DNA from: Gossypium raimondii
Lineage: Eukaryota; Streptophyta; Magnoliopsida; Malvales; Malvaceae
DNA: 64,000 nucleotides
Assembly: GCF_025698545.1 (NCBI RefSeq)
Contig: NC_068575.1
Coordinates: 59,281,980 to 59,345,979 of the forward strand
Direction of reading: 5' to 3'
Below the pieces are notes generated by a model. It searched no databases. It was not told the DNA's origin and saw nothing but the letters and a program-made list of their open reading frames with translations. Made by a program: the position numbers and the translations under genes. Positions 24,241-36,700 of this stretch are shown piece after piece; the stretch's first letter is position 1; each line of letters starts with the position of its first letter.

Positions 24241-25130
24241 CCTCACATTTCATTTACCCAACACGTAAATTAAAATTTAACATTTAATAATAAATAATTT
24301 GAATTATAGTAATACAAACCGTGATTTTCTCGAGTTTACTCCTCGATAATTTTCTCTTTTCCCTTCTGTGCCGATGCTTCTGGTTCTTTGCTAGCTACGA
24401 AAATAATAATAATTTATACTATTAATTTCAGCACTAATTATGATAAATAATTAAATTTCTAATCAATCCTACATTGTTCTCAATTTAATCCTAACTAAGT
24501 TTTCTTACTTTCTTAATTCAATTCACACTCTATTTCTATTCAAATTTCATCCAAACTCAAATTTAACTACTAAAAATTCAGCATATTTTCCTAATTTCGA
24601 ATTTCCCCAATTTAGTCCATAAAACATAAAACTTATAGTTTCTTTTACAATTTAATCCCTTTATCAATTCCAATCAAAATTTCTATCAAATAAACCCTCA
24701 ATTCCATCATTTATTCAACATAAACCTATTCAAAAATCTATTAACTTTCAAATTTTCAACTTAAATCCAAGAGTATTTGACTCTAGGATTCCAAAACATC
24801 AAATTTATAAGAAAAGGACTTGATTTAACTTACCAATTAAACTTCAAGCTTTAGAAACCCTATTTTCCTTTTTCTTTCTTTTCTTCTTTCTCTGTTCTGT
24901 TTTCGAATGCTATTCTGTTTCTTTTCTGGTTTTTTTCTTTCTTTTACTTTATTTTTATTTTACGTTTGTTTATTATTTAATTAATATAATATTATAATAA
25001 TGTAATATAATAATAATTTCTTAAACAATAGCAATTATATATATTTTACAAGTGTACGCTTGTACTTTTTACACATATATATTACCATCACCATACAATT
25101 GTCAAAATATTTATTTATTTTATCTAATAA

Positions 25131-25163
25131 TAATATAATATAATATAATATAATATAATATAA
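25131..25163. repeat. AATAT-unit microsatellite
   Basis: Tandem 5-base units (TAATA) within the LTR of element B. A similar 5-base tract (TATAT/ATTAT) occurs independently at about 27089-27121. Confidence 0.85.
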
Positions 25164-25486
25164 TAAATTTATTATTTACTTATTTATTAAGAATATATAT
25201 ATAATATACATATTTTAACTAATAAAATATCCTTGATATTTTACACTTAAACCGCCTCAATCCTTGCAATTGGCTTATTTTCCTTTTTAGTCCTTTTAGC
25301 TTTTCTTTAATCTATAATTAAACTTCTACCTCTATTGCAATTTAATCCTTTCTGCTAATTACTCCTAATTAAACTAAATTCACCTATCTAAAACCTAATT
25401 AAATACACAACTAGTCTAGTAAATATTTCTAATAATTATTTTCGAACTTAATTTACTAGGACGAAATTTTGGGTCATTACATATTC

Positions 25487-28424
25487 TATAAGATCAAGTC
25501 TAGAAAACTTTTGAAACATAATTATTCATACAAGATAGTCTTGAAGACTCTTGTATTCAAACTCTCTCTAAACTCATTTTCATGTTCAAGCCTGAAATAT
25601 TCATGACGTCAGTTAAATCAAATTTTCGAACAGGTCTCTCACCATCAGTTTTAAAATCAAATTTTGATGATCTTTAAAGCAATTTGTGTCCATGTAAAAT
25701 TAAGTCTAAATGAACTTTTAATTGAAACTCTTTTTTTTTTATTCTAGAGAATTTCAAAAATTGCAACTCATAGTTCATAAATAAAAATTCTTTGATTTAT
25801 TCCAAATTTTCAAGTATTATTTCGAAGTGAAATTTGTGTGTGTAAAAGCACTTCAGCTCCTAAACGGGTTTGTTTCAAGGGTAAACTTCAAGAGTACCCA
25901 ATAGTCTCCTCCTCTAATGCTTCTTTTATGGCAGGCCTTGTGGTTGTAGCAAGAAATTGCAACGACAAAGTCATGTTGGAATTAATGCACAAGCACAATT
26001 TATGATTTTATGAACACATTTGTAGCTGTAACCCTAGTGACTAGATTAGGTTCCATGTTGATTAATCCCAGTTATTGGCAATATGTTATAGTCGAGTCAA
26101 AATTTCTTAAAAGCCATTTAAATGTCGAGAGGAAGCTTGAGCTTCACTCAGGCATTTCAACATAGGCAACATTGTCTTACAAACTGCTTATTTGGGATTT
26201 GTATGTTTAGATTATTGTCCTTTATACTGACCATCTCAAAAAAAATTTATAATTTGTTTATGATAAAAAGAATCTCATATAATTCGGTTTTTAGAGAAGA
26301 AGGAGTGGGTCAATAAGTGGAAGAGTTAAATACTGAAAATGATAGATAATGATTTTTTTCTTTTCATAAATGGAAACATTTTATCTTTTATACTTTTTTT
26401 TATTTACTTATTTTCATATGAGTGTAGCATCACGGTTTATAGTATTTGTTTTTAATACAATGCTTAGAATTACCAGTAACTCTTCTCAACCTTTAAATAA
26501 GAAGATAATACGCTTTAATGCATTTGAACCCGCGTCTTTCTGCACTAGCAACAATGCCAATACTTAAGACTCAACCGACATTTTTATATTCTTAAATAAA
26601 AGCACAATAAATATATTCTTTTTGAGTGAGAAAGAATTGTTTTTAAATTTAAAATTTAAATTGAATATATTAGAAAAGTTAATAACCTTAAATCTGATTT
26701 TATACAAATTTCCTACCAAAATATTTTTTTATATAAATTCTGCACATAAATTTTTGATGAGAATATTTTTTTATTTTTATTAATTATGTAATATTATATA
26801 ATAATTATCGTATTCATCTCCATTGTAACCGGTGTAAATTAAAACTTGAAAAAAAAATAAATGAAAAAAACACCGGTGCATATGAGAGTAATTTATGACA
26901 TAAAACGTCTTTTGCACTGAATGGATTAGCAACATTTTCGATTTTGCTATCGCACGTTCCCGATACCTCGCTCATTCACCACCATCGTTTATTAATAAAT
27001 GCCGAATCAAATTAATCTTAACCTGATCGAGTTGAGTTGAGTTAAGAAGGCTACAAGTTTCCACTTTTTTTTTTTGTTTTACTCTTAATTATTATATTAT
27101 ATTATATTATATTATATTATTTGTCCTTATTCAAATTTCAACTCTTATAATTTCTAGTGATTTCATGTTTAAAACTATTATTTTTTATTTCGATCTCATA
27201 ATATTTAGTCCACTTATTTATTTGATAAAAGTATGAAAATATTAAATAAAAACAATATCAATCGGTTTAATATTTTTTCATTTATTTTTTGAAAAATCCC
27301 ACTATTATAAATACAATATATTTGAATTGTAAGTTGTAATTTATTGATAATTGTTTATTTACTCCAAAAATAAGTTAAGTTTGAACCATCATTATAAAAA
27401 ATATATATATATTTATAAATATTTTACAAATGGGAAGAAAATTAGATAAATTTGAAAATCCATAATGATATTAAATTATTACATGAGACTTGGAAGCTCG
27501 CGGTTACACCTGAGAGGCACGTGGAAGACGGAGGCGTACAAAAAAGCCCAATCACTACAAGACAAAAACGACAGTTGTTACTGTTGTTTTAATGATAGGA
27601 TAGTTCAACCTCAGGCTAAGACCCTCCAAAGTCCGCCTCTTGTTTTCCGCCATGTCATCAGTTTTTGTCAATTCTCAATTGACAGCGCATCTTTTATTCT
27701 GTCGAGTTTCTTCGGACATGTCACAGAAATCATTTTTATTAAAATTTAACTGGTATCATAAATCCAAATGGTACCCTTTATAGATATTTGATGGATGCTG
27801 AGTGTCCAAATTCATCAAATAGCTACTCATTATATTTTTAGTAGTTTAAAACAAATAATTTTGTCTTTCCCATTTTATAATGATAAATGATCGGGGATTT
27901 TGAAATTTAAAAGAATTTGTTATAATTAATTTGATTTTTTATGAAAAAATTCTAATAAAACTTACAGAGGAAAAAAAAATAAGACAACACCTTTGGGGAG
28001 AAAACCCCATTCATTCACCCGGTATCCTTTTTTGTTCTTTCTTTTGAAATTAAAAAAGCTTTAATTTTTTTTTTTGGCAATCCACAATCGTTCTTATTTT
28101 CCTTTTTTTAGTGTTATCATGTGTAAACCCATTATCGTATTTTGTTGGATAAAAAATATTTTTTTGGGGGGGTTTTAACGTGATTAATGAAGAAAAATGG
28201 TACAGGTTTTTTTTTAAGTTTAGAGTTTGGGGTTTAGGTCATACCCTCACCTGCTTCAACACTGGTGGGTTTGATTTTTGTCTCCATCGTCACCCCACCA
28301 CCCACGAAACCTGTACCTATCCTCGCCCAATTGGGTGCGAAGTGGGGCAAGACTCTACGAAATCTACCCTACTGACGTCCCTAATTGAAGTGCATTATCT
28401 TCCTATTTAAAAGTTGGAGAGAGA
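25487..28424. other. AT-rich spacer with possible decayed repeat pieces
   Basis: No real gene is supported. At about 25900-26000 the plus strand can be read as SSSNASFMAGLVVVARNCND, which resembles the start of a plant LINE-type RNase H, but it is isolated and soon stops. At about 28220-28390 there is a more GC-rich patch (CACCCCACCACCCACGAAACC) that looks repeat-derived but unassigned. A 5-base tandem tract lies at 27089-27121. Confidence 0.4.
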
Positions 28425-30110
28425 CTTTTCATGCAATCCATGCTAATCTCTAAGGAAATTTGTGACGAGATTAAGTGCCAGGTGAGGAAGTTCATTTGGG
28501 GAGTGTCCAATGGAAAAAAGAAGATGTCTTTAATAGGTTGCCAACCCAAGTGGTGTGGAGGTCTTGGCATGAGACAATTACGTGATCATAATATTTCTTT
28601 TCTCCTGAAGCTTGGCTATAAAGTGGTGTCTAGTGATGAAGCATTATGTGTTCGTGTTGTCAAATCAAAATATGGGTTGAATGGAACCTTACTGACAGCA
28701 TTGCGCGGGATAGAAGCTCTTTCCTATAAAAATCGCTCTCGAAAGTTTGGACTCTTTTGCGGGAAAATCTTATACGGTCAGTCGATAATGGGAATAAAAT
28801 TCGTTGTTGGAAAGATTCTTGGATTACTAGTATGGGGCCTTTGATACAATTTATTCTTGCTAATGTTAACATTAATTCTAACTGTTTGTTCAGTGATTTG
28901 ATCACAGAGGAGGGCACTTGGAACCTTAACCTTTTGCAGGTTTTGTTACTATAGGAGATTACTCGACACATTGTGGGCATTCCTCCTCCACACCCTTCTG
29001 AGGGGCCCGAAAGAGTTACCTGGTGTCATACCTCGACAGGAACCTTCTCTGTTAAGAATGCTTACAAAATGATGAAGGGTGATTCTTAGAATTCCAGAGA
29101 CGATATATAGAAACTTTTGGGACCACAAAGAGTCCGTTTCTTTTTCTACACTATCCTAAAACAGAGATTACTTACTAATGCGAAAAGAGTCAGGCGTGGT
29201 CTAGTAGTGGACCCTTCTTGCCCAATTTGTGGACACGAGTTAAAGGATGTTATGCATGTTATTAGAGATTGTACAACAGCTAAGGAAGGCTGGAATTAGG
29301 TTATCCATGATAATTTACAATGTAATTTTTCTCTAACAATTTGCGCGAGTGGGTTTCTTTTAATTTGCAGAACACCTCGAAGTTTCATGGAGGAGGAGCT
29401 ACTTGGGTGTGCCTCTTCGGGTTACTAGCGTGGCGCTTATGGAAAAATCATAATATCTTCATCTTCAAGGGAAATCTTCGAGTTCAAGCGAGATAATAAA
29501 AGTTTCAATTAGCTGGGCTAAACAATTTTCTTCGGTCTTCAAAATGAGCCGACGGAAGGCTATGAAACTTCCTATAGAGAATAACTAACAGGGGGTTGGA
29601 TTTTTTTCAATATCGATGGTGTCGTTCAATTGGAATCAGGAAGTGCATCTGCTGGGGGAGTTATGTGAGATAAGAATGGTGATTGGATCTTAGGCTGTAA
29701 TTGATTCCTAGGGACATGCTCGGTCTTTGATGCAAAACTTTGGGGCATTTTAGATGGCCTAAAACTTGCCCAACGAAGAGGCCATGAAAAGGTGATTATT
29801 CAATTAGATAGTGTGGAAGTTGTGAAAGCCATACATGAAAGTGCTTAATTTGAAGACTTCAAATTCTGCTTTGAGCAGAAGAATACACAACAATGGTTAT
29901 TAAGACACATTTCTAGGGAGCATAATCAAAGCGTGGATTGCATAACAAAATTGGCTTTCACAAATACGGCGGATCTTCATCTATTTGAGACCCCTCCAAA
30001 GAAAGCGTTAGACTTTCTCGTTGCAGACAAGGAAAGAGGGTTTTATATCCCTCAGTATTTTTCCATGTAATTTAATTTAGATTCGTTTTTTTTCACCAAA
30101 AAAAAATTAG
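28425..30110 (+). pseudogene. 5'-truncated LINE (non-LTR retrotransposon) remnant
   Basis: The plus strand encodes, in several frames, the C-terminal third of a plant LINE ORF2: the region after the reverse transcriptase core (VRKFIWGVSN...MSLIGCQPKWCGGLGMRQLRDHN at about 28470-28580), the zinc-binding region (DPSCPICGHELKDVMHVIRDC at about 29211-29275), and an RNase H domain (FDAKLWGILDGLKLAQRRG and IIQLDSVEVVKAI at about 29730-29835). Stops and frameshifts interrupt it, and the RNase H acid after FDA is Lys. A run of nine A residues at about 30099-30107 may be the old 3' tail. The 5' edge is approximate. Confidence 0.85.
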
Positions 30111-30693
30111 GGAGAGGGTATAGGTCGTTCTAATTGTATCAAGAAGAGTAGATATTATAAGAACTTATAATGAGATTAATGTTAAAATATGTATATTCTT
30201 TTAATAATAAAAATATATATTTTCTATTTTTAACTAAAAATAAATTATTAATTTTACAAAAACAAATTGTTTATTAGATTTGATAATAAAAAAAATTGAT
30301 ACATGGTGCACAATTACTAACCAAATTGATAAAAACTAACGGCATGCTTTGATTTATAATTGCTAAGTTTTAAAAAAATTAAATATTAAATAAATACAAG
30401 TAATAATATTATTATTATCGTTTTTGGAAAGTAATCTATTACCTTTGCCTGTCCCCTTTTGCCCGTCAATGCAATAGCACACTATTGCCAGCTACAACGC
30501 ATTAGTTCATAATATAATAAAAGTGTGAGTTAATATTTTAATTAGGATTTAGGTTTCGCATATAATCGAAAAAGACAGCATCTCTTTGTTTTTCTGTGTT
30601 ATGGGATTGGGTTGCTGCCGTGATTCTCGCTGTTGTAAGCCGTATGCATCCATCGTACTCTTTTTCCCATCTGTTTCCGCATCACTATTATTT

Positions 30694-30724
<31 letters not shown>

Positions 30725-33700
30725 TCTATTCAATTATTGTTTCATTTAAATTTTGGTAAATGAATTTGTTTTCTGAAAAAATGAAACACTTAAAGATGTT
30801 TATATACACACTTTGACTTATATTTTTATTGAATATCATGGATTTCAATGACCAATGTTGTATGTATCCATCCAATCAAAATAAGATAAAATACAGTTCA
30901 TATTTTCATTCTAGCCGGTGATGGGCTAACTGTGATTATTATCCTATTAGTTAAGTAATTTGCCTTCTTTCTTTATGTTTGATTGATTATATTAAAACTC
31001 ATGTATTCAAATTATTGTTGTAGGTAATATATATTTGTCTATGAATATATGTTTCGATCAATATTTTCGTATGTTTAGATTATTTTAATGTATCTTGGTT
31101 CATTTCCGTCAATACCGATTTGTATTAAGTGCATATTGATCTATATTGGTTGATATAAAATTTTGATATTTTAAATTAATTCTTTTTATGGATGTAATTG
31201 AAATACATTTATAATTATATATAATATATATTTTATTAAAAATAAAAAATTTGAAAATTCAAAATGATGCATCAACATATACCGATATTAATACGTAACC
31301 ATACTAAAACAACACTTCCTTAATCCTTATGTACATACACCAATAATAATCTAAAATCTTTTGTTGATAATAATAAAATAATTAAATTTTATATTTGAAC
31401 TCTAATATTTTACATTCATATCCCATATATATTATCACAATGTTATTTAGTTTTTAATTCACAATTACAAAAATTCACATGTGGCAAAGAAAGAAAGTAA
31501 GCATTTGTGGAGGGAAAATTTGTGACATAAATCCCTCCACATATTTTTGTATAATTTTGGTACTTTGCAAGTTATATATTTTTATAACAAGTCATTCTTA
31601 TTTGCTTATATCCAATAATTCAACTTATAATTTTACATAATAAGTCCTTATAAATTTTAAAATTGTTTAAACAAAGTCTTTTCAAGTTTATCACTATTTT
31701 TATCAATTAAATACACTATTAAAATCGAAATAGATAATTTAAAATATAAATAATGTTATAGTAAATTATTTAGTGGTTACAATATTTTAATTTAATTAGC
31801 AATCTAATTCACTAATTACTAATTAAAAATAATTTAATATATATATATATATATAAAGAGAATTTCATAAAATCTGCTATTACATTTATATTTTAAAAAT
31901 AAATTTAAAATTTTGTTTATTTAATTCAGTCTAATATAAATTATTATGTTTTTAAAATTAAAATTATATATTATTATGTTTTAATTTAATTTCATACCTA
32001 TATTATTAACGAAACATTACAAAACTTATGAAATATTTTAAAGAAATAATTAAATGTAACTTAATTAATACATATAATCAATCAATGCATTACACGGGTG
32101 AAACTGATAAATATAACTAGTTAAATATCTAAAACTTTCTTTAAATTTAATTACATATTATTTGAAATAAATGTATTAAAATATTTGGATTTAAAATAAA
32201 TAATATTTAAAGATAAATAGATTAAATTATGTATTTGTTAATAATAAATATCATTAGAAAATATTAAAATTAATAAAAGTTGTTTCTTTATAAAGGTAAT
32301 TTTAAAAATTATTGTGACGTTCTTAATAAATTGTGTTTTATTATTGTTATTTTAATTAGCACCTTCCAAACATTGTATTACTTTTTTTAACAATAACATT
32401 CTTGACGATAACATTTCCATAAATCACAGTGTATTGAGGTATTAACATAATATTAACACGAGAGTAAACATTAGCTTAGATATGGACAGATTTGGTGGTG
32501 GGTGGGAGAAAGAAGCAAAAATTAGTGGGTTTTGAACTAACCACCAGTTTATGCTTTGTTGTATATGAACAAAAATTGAAGACCATCAATGATTTGCCAT
32601 TCAATGCTCGGTTGAAAAACACAAAACTCTCTTTGCTTTCATTGTTTTCACGTGCCATCAATGGCTTACACTCTTAGCCCACCGATAATATAGGGTTTTT
32701 GTCTAAAGTGGTGGAGCCCCATGTCCCTGTCCTCTTGCCTGTTGTTAGGTTAAGGGTCTTTGTCTTTTTTTTCAGACTCTTCTTAATAGGTAGCTAGCTA
32801 ATCGGTTTTTCATATTAAGCTTCGTTGAGATTAATCAAGATTTCGTCATATTTTTTTTACAAAAAATAATATATTATCTAAAGCTGAAGGTAAAAATTAT
32901 ATTTTTTATTTAAAAAACTCGAGGGTGTGTGAACAGAAGGAAAAAATTTGCCATTTTCATTTGATGACAATATTTATTTTTATTTTTTTGGATCAAATGA
33001 TGACAATATTTATTTCTCAATGGAGAATGTAGGATTTATATCTATATGTTATGATGGTTCTTCCTTGTTTGCTTATGGCCATTGGTCATTATTATATATA
33101 TTGTAGTTATTTGGGCACTTTGTTTACAAAATTTCCCCCTGGTTTGATAATGACAAATAACTGTTGAACTGCAATTATTTAATTTGGTTATCAGGTTTTC
33201 AAAATTGCTTGTTCAATGATTTGGTTGGGTGGACTTGGTCTTTTAAGTTATATATATATATATATATTATATGTATAATATAAGATGGTGGAATGAGGGA
33301 CCCTAATTGACTGAATAAACCAACATCTACTGCCCATTATCAATCAAGTTGCCATAAAAAAGTTACGGAAATTGGGATTTGTCTTTTAATCAAATAAACA
33401 ATGTAATGCTGTACTTGTAATTCGCTTTTGTTAGGCCATCTTTCATGTAAAGAGAAGCGAAATCGAATAATAAATGTAGTTCGATACTCGACTTAATTTT
33501 TGTTATTGTTCCCCAATATTACTGTTCACACCAATATGCAAGATAATAATAAATAAGAGAATTCAATATAAAGCAAAGAACAAATGGCAGCTAACGAGAG
33601 GTCAAGCTATCACCCTCAACCTCTCATTAGTGCAACAAATTCGTACAATAAATTGTTCAATTGCATTTTATCGTGTGTGTTTTTTTTTCAAAAAAAAAAA

Positions 33701-33744
33701 AAATCAATGGGAATTTCTCGTTTTGATGTTTAGACAAACCTAGC
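30111..33744. other. AT-rich spacer; small Cys/Leu-rich frame near 30601
   Basis: No gene is supported. An ATG at 30601 opens a frame of about 50 codons (MGLGCCRDSRCCKPYA...) that runs into a Leu stretch encoded by (CTT)n. A splice-donor-like GTAAGC sits inside it. Runs of TA dinucleotides occur near 31840 and 33250. Confidence 0.4.
30692..30723. repeat. (TTC)n microsatellite
   Basis: About ten tandem TTC units in spacer DNA. Confidence 0.95.
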
Positions 33745-36700
33745 TCACTCACTGTCATAATCTTCGTCGTCGCCAAAACTGAAGACTGAAGCATCAGCAG
33801 CAATGGATTTGATGTCACTTGCGCCCATCAACTCCATACTGGGCAGCTCAAGTCCTGTTGAATGTTTGCCAACTCCATTAATGGCAATGTCTTTGGAACT
33901 ATTATTAGATGAAAGCTCTTGATTTTTGACAGATGGTTTTGATGTTCCTTTTTGCTCGGCTGCAGGGTTCAATAGATTGCTGGAGATTGTAGGTCCTGCT
34001 CCAGCAGCCGGTTGAGTCGGCCTACTCGGTGAAGCCCCTGATTCCTCTCCATCACTGTCTGAGAATATGTCATCGTTATCTTCAGTCTCCGAAGCTTTGC
34101 TTTGTTTTGAATTGGCTCCTATGACTCGATCCTTGACATAACCGGAGTTACCCTCGGTTCCATTGTTTGCAGAATCGGATTTAGAATTCATCTTTAGTGG
34201 GCCATCATAGTCTATCATTACCAATTCAATCTTGAATCCATGGTAAGGTACATTTCTCTACAGGTTAAAGGTAACAAATCACCGTAAAACATGATGTCTG
34301 AAATGAAGGAGAAAACCCTTTCGCATACTCGATACATTAGCTTCTTTATTAAGTATTTACCTTATCAAAACCATCAAGATCCGAGGCATTGAGTATCATT
34401 CTGTTCTCTATCATTGTCGTATTTAACCAACTGAAAAGGAAAGGACAAAGAAAAGGTATCAGCTGTCCAAAACTATCATATGCATCCTAAAGAGATTTAT
34501 ATCACACTAAATTTTCATGAAGAAAGCATACTTTTAGAGGCAATTAAGCAATGGCATTAGAAACAGATTTCGTCACCTATGGTATTCCGACACTTAACTT
34601 TTCTTGAAGTATGTCAGGATCTTGTGTCTGATGCATATCCAGACATGAGTATGAGAAAATGATACCTGTATCTGACACTTACATTCAAATCCAAAGAACA
34701 TAGTATATCACACTACATGTTCATGAAGAGAGCATACTCCTTGATGCAATCAAGCAATTGCACTAGAAACAGTGTTTAAAGATAGAATGCATGATCTGCC
34801 ATTGCTGAAACAACAGCTTTGCTTAGCTTATGAATGCGTTTAAGAGCTATGTTGCTCTGATTTTCCATTTTTCTTGAATTTCCTGTATTTGACACCTATG
34901 TTGAGATACGGATATGACAATATAACCCCTCAAATGTATGGGAAAACTTAAAAAATTTGAACATACACATCACATATACCCATATCCTGACATTCACACC
35001 CAAGTCCAAGTAACCGCTTAAGAGTAAATGAACTGGAAAATACCTAAATTCATTCAAAACAGGATCTAAAAACTTCTATGGTGAATGTGAGTTCGCTTTT
35101 CATTTTAAATGAGATACAAAAGAGCAGAAAAGAGAGATATTACAGACCAGTAAAAATCGCCTTGGCGGTCATGAAAATGGATTTTGAAGTCACCCACTAC
35201 TTCTGCAAGACCAGGCTCCCTGGGAATTGCAAAAATTACTATCCCTTTCTTAGGTGCCTTAATCCAGAAATCTTCTGGCTGCAATTGCAAACACATTAGC
35301 AGAGTACTGACGGATAGCACTAAAATGAAATTGTAAAGCTTTGGAAGATAATTTTCACCATTAAATTCTTTGTTTTGGGATGCTTGCTTGTAGAGAACAG
35401 AGTTCCTGCAATGAGAAAATTTCAGCTATTACCAGATTGCAGATAATGCAATTCAAAGAAGACCACATGATACGGAAAACAATGATTCATCTTGTATTTA
35501 ACAGTATATGCCGGCATTGCCATGGGACCAAGATGTATCGGCTCACCGCTTCAGGATAGGTGCGATACGAAACAGTAAACGTGAAATTGAAGTTCTAGAG
35601 AAAAAATGACGGGTGGAATCACAATTAAAATTGCTTTACATTCCTACAGTATGTTATTTGTAAGGTATATTAATTGAGATAGGCAAATTTCACACAGTAT
35701 AATACCATTAGGATGAACACCATGCAGGACTACATGAAAAACCAAGGCATACCACTGTGATCAGAGATGGTAATGGAGGGCCTAATCCAATAAGGACACT
35801 TGTGAAGCCGGAAGCCCCTAATCATGCACCTGCAAAACAATTAACTTCAGTAATATTAACGGTGAACAAAACACAAGTTTAAACAAATGACATACCTACG
35901 TCCAGGCTGATCTTCTCCGTTGAAGCGCGTTAGGATACGCTTAAAATATTTGACATATCTCTAAGGGAAACAGGAAAAGACACCTATGAGAAAGGATGCC
36001 AAAAATTTATCGTTGACATAAATGATTAAAATTTTCCACAGAATGTAATGACTGACAATCTGACTTGGGAGAACCAGAGCTTTCCCATCTATGCATCTTT
36101 TCTGGTTGAAGTAATCAATGGCCTCTTCAGCTGTGGGAAAGAACTGAAGAAAGCAAAGTGATAATACAATCATAAAATGAATTGAAAATGGAGCTAAAAG
36201 AACAAGTCCCCTAAAAAACCCCACAGATCTAGTGAGGAGCTAATCAAATCCCACCTTAAGGAATAAAAGAAGACTGCAAATCATTAGCCCTGTCCTTCCC
36301 ATACCGGCTTTACAATGAACAACCACAACATTTTCAATGTCCTCTTTCAACCATGAGTAAGCACTTTGACAAAAGGATTTTATGAGATGAAATGGGGGGC
36401 AATTGTGGTCATTAAATGGGAAACTCGCAACCTGTAAATAAGTTGGATGTTAGATCTAGCCATCTAGGGGCAGCTGCAAAAATTAGCATTATAAAAATCC
36501 CAATGTAATAGAAGGTAGGCTAGAAACTCTAGCATTAGGTATAATAAACATTACAGGCAGTCTCCAAAATTGCTCAAGATCTACTATACTACATAGTTAC
36601 AGAACCAAACAGCCAAATTCGAAGAGCACAGACCACCAAAATGCAATTTGGATTTAGTGGGAAAATAGAGATGAGAATAAACCTTCCCCTGGAACAGTGA

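Larger units (their letters stand above)
12024..25481 (-). mobile_element. Ty3/gypsy element B, minus strand, heavily deleted and split by element A
   Basis: Both outer edges survive: TGTAACACC at 12024 and GGTCATTACA ending at 25481 (plus-strand view), flanked by TATTC at 12019-12023 and 25482-25486. On the minus strand the order is 5' LTR (25481 to 22869), primer-binding site (22863-22852), gag N-terminal part (22757 to about 22178), the insertion of A, the end of gag with its zinc knuckle (about 12341 to 12052), then only the last 28 bases of an LTR. The protease, reverse transcriptase, integrase and almost all of the 3' LTR are gone. Without A the unit is about 3.6 kb. Confidence 0.88.
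22869..25481 (-). repeat. 5' LTR of element B
   Basis: 2613 bases. On the minus strand it starts TGTAATGACCCAAAAT and ends GGGGGTGTTACA. It contains four units of about 40 bases with the core GATGAGACACTGGGTGTCA (about 23745-23925), an (AAT)n tract at about 24199-24235 and an AATAT-unit tract at about 25131-25163. It shares its layout with LTR C at 5674, but the two are well diverged. Confidence 0.88.

Noticed and set aside
25900-26000. RNase H-like peptide SSSNASFMAGLVVVARNCND
   Set aside because: Suggestive of a LINE or RNase H relic, but too short and isolated to call as a feature.
28180-28410. Plus-strand frame of 76 codons before the LINE
   Set aside because: No protein similarity recognised; the sequence looks like part of a GC-rich repeat rather than coding.
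32476-32677. Overlapping frames on both strands, 61 codons each
   Set aside because: Mirror frames in AT-rich spacer without motifs.
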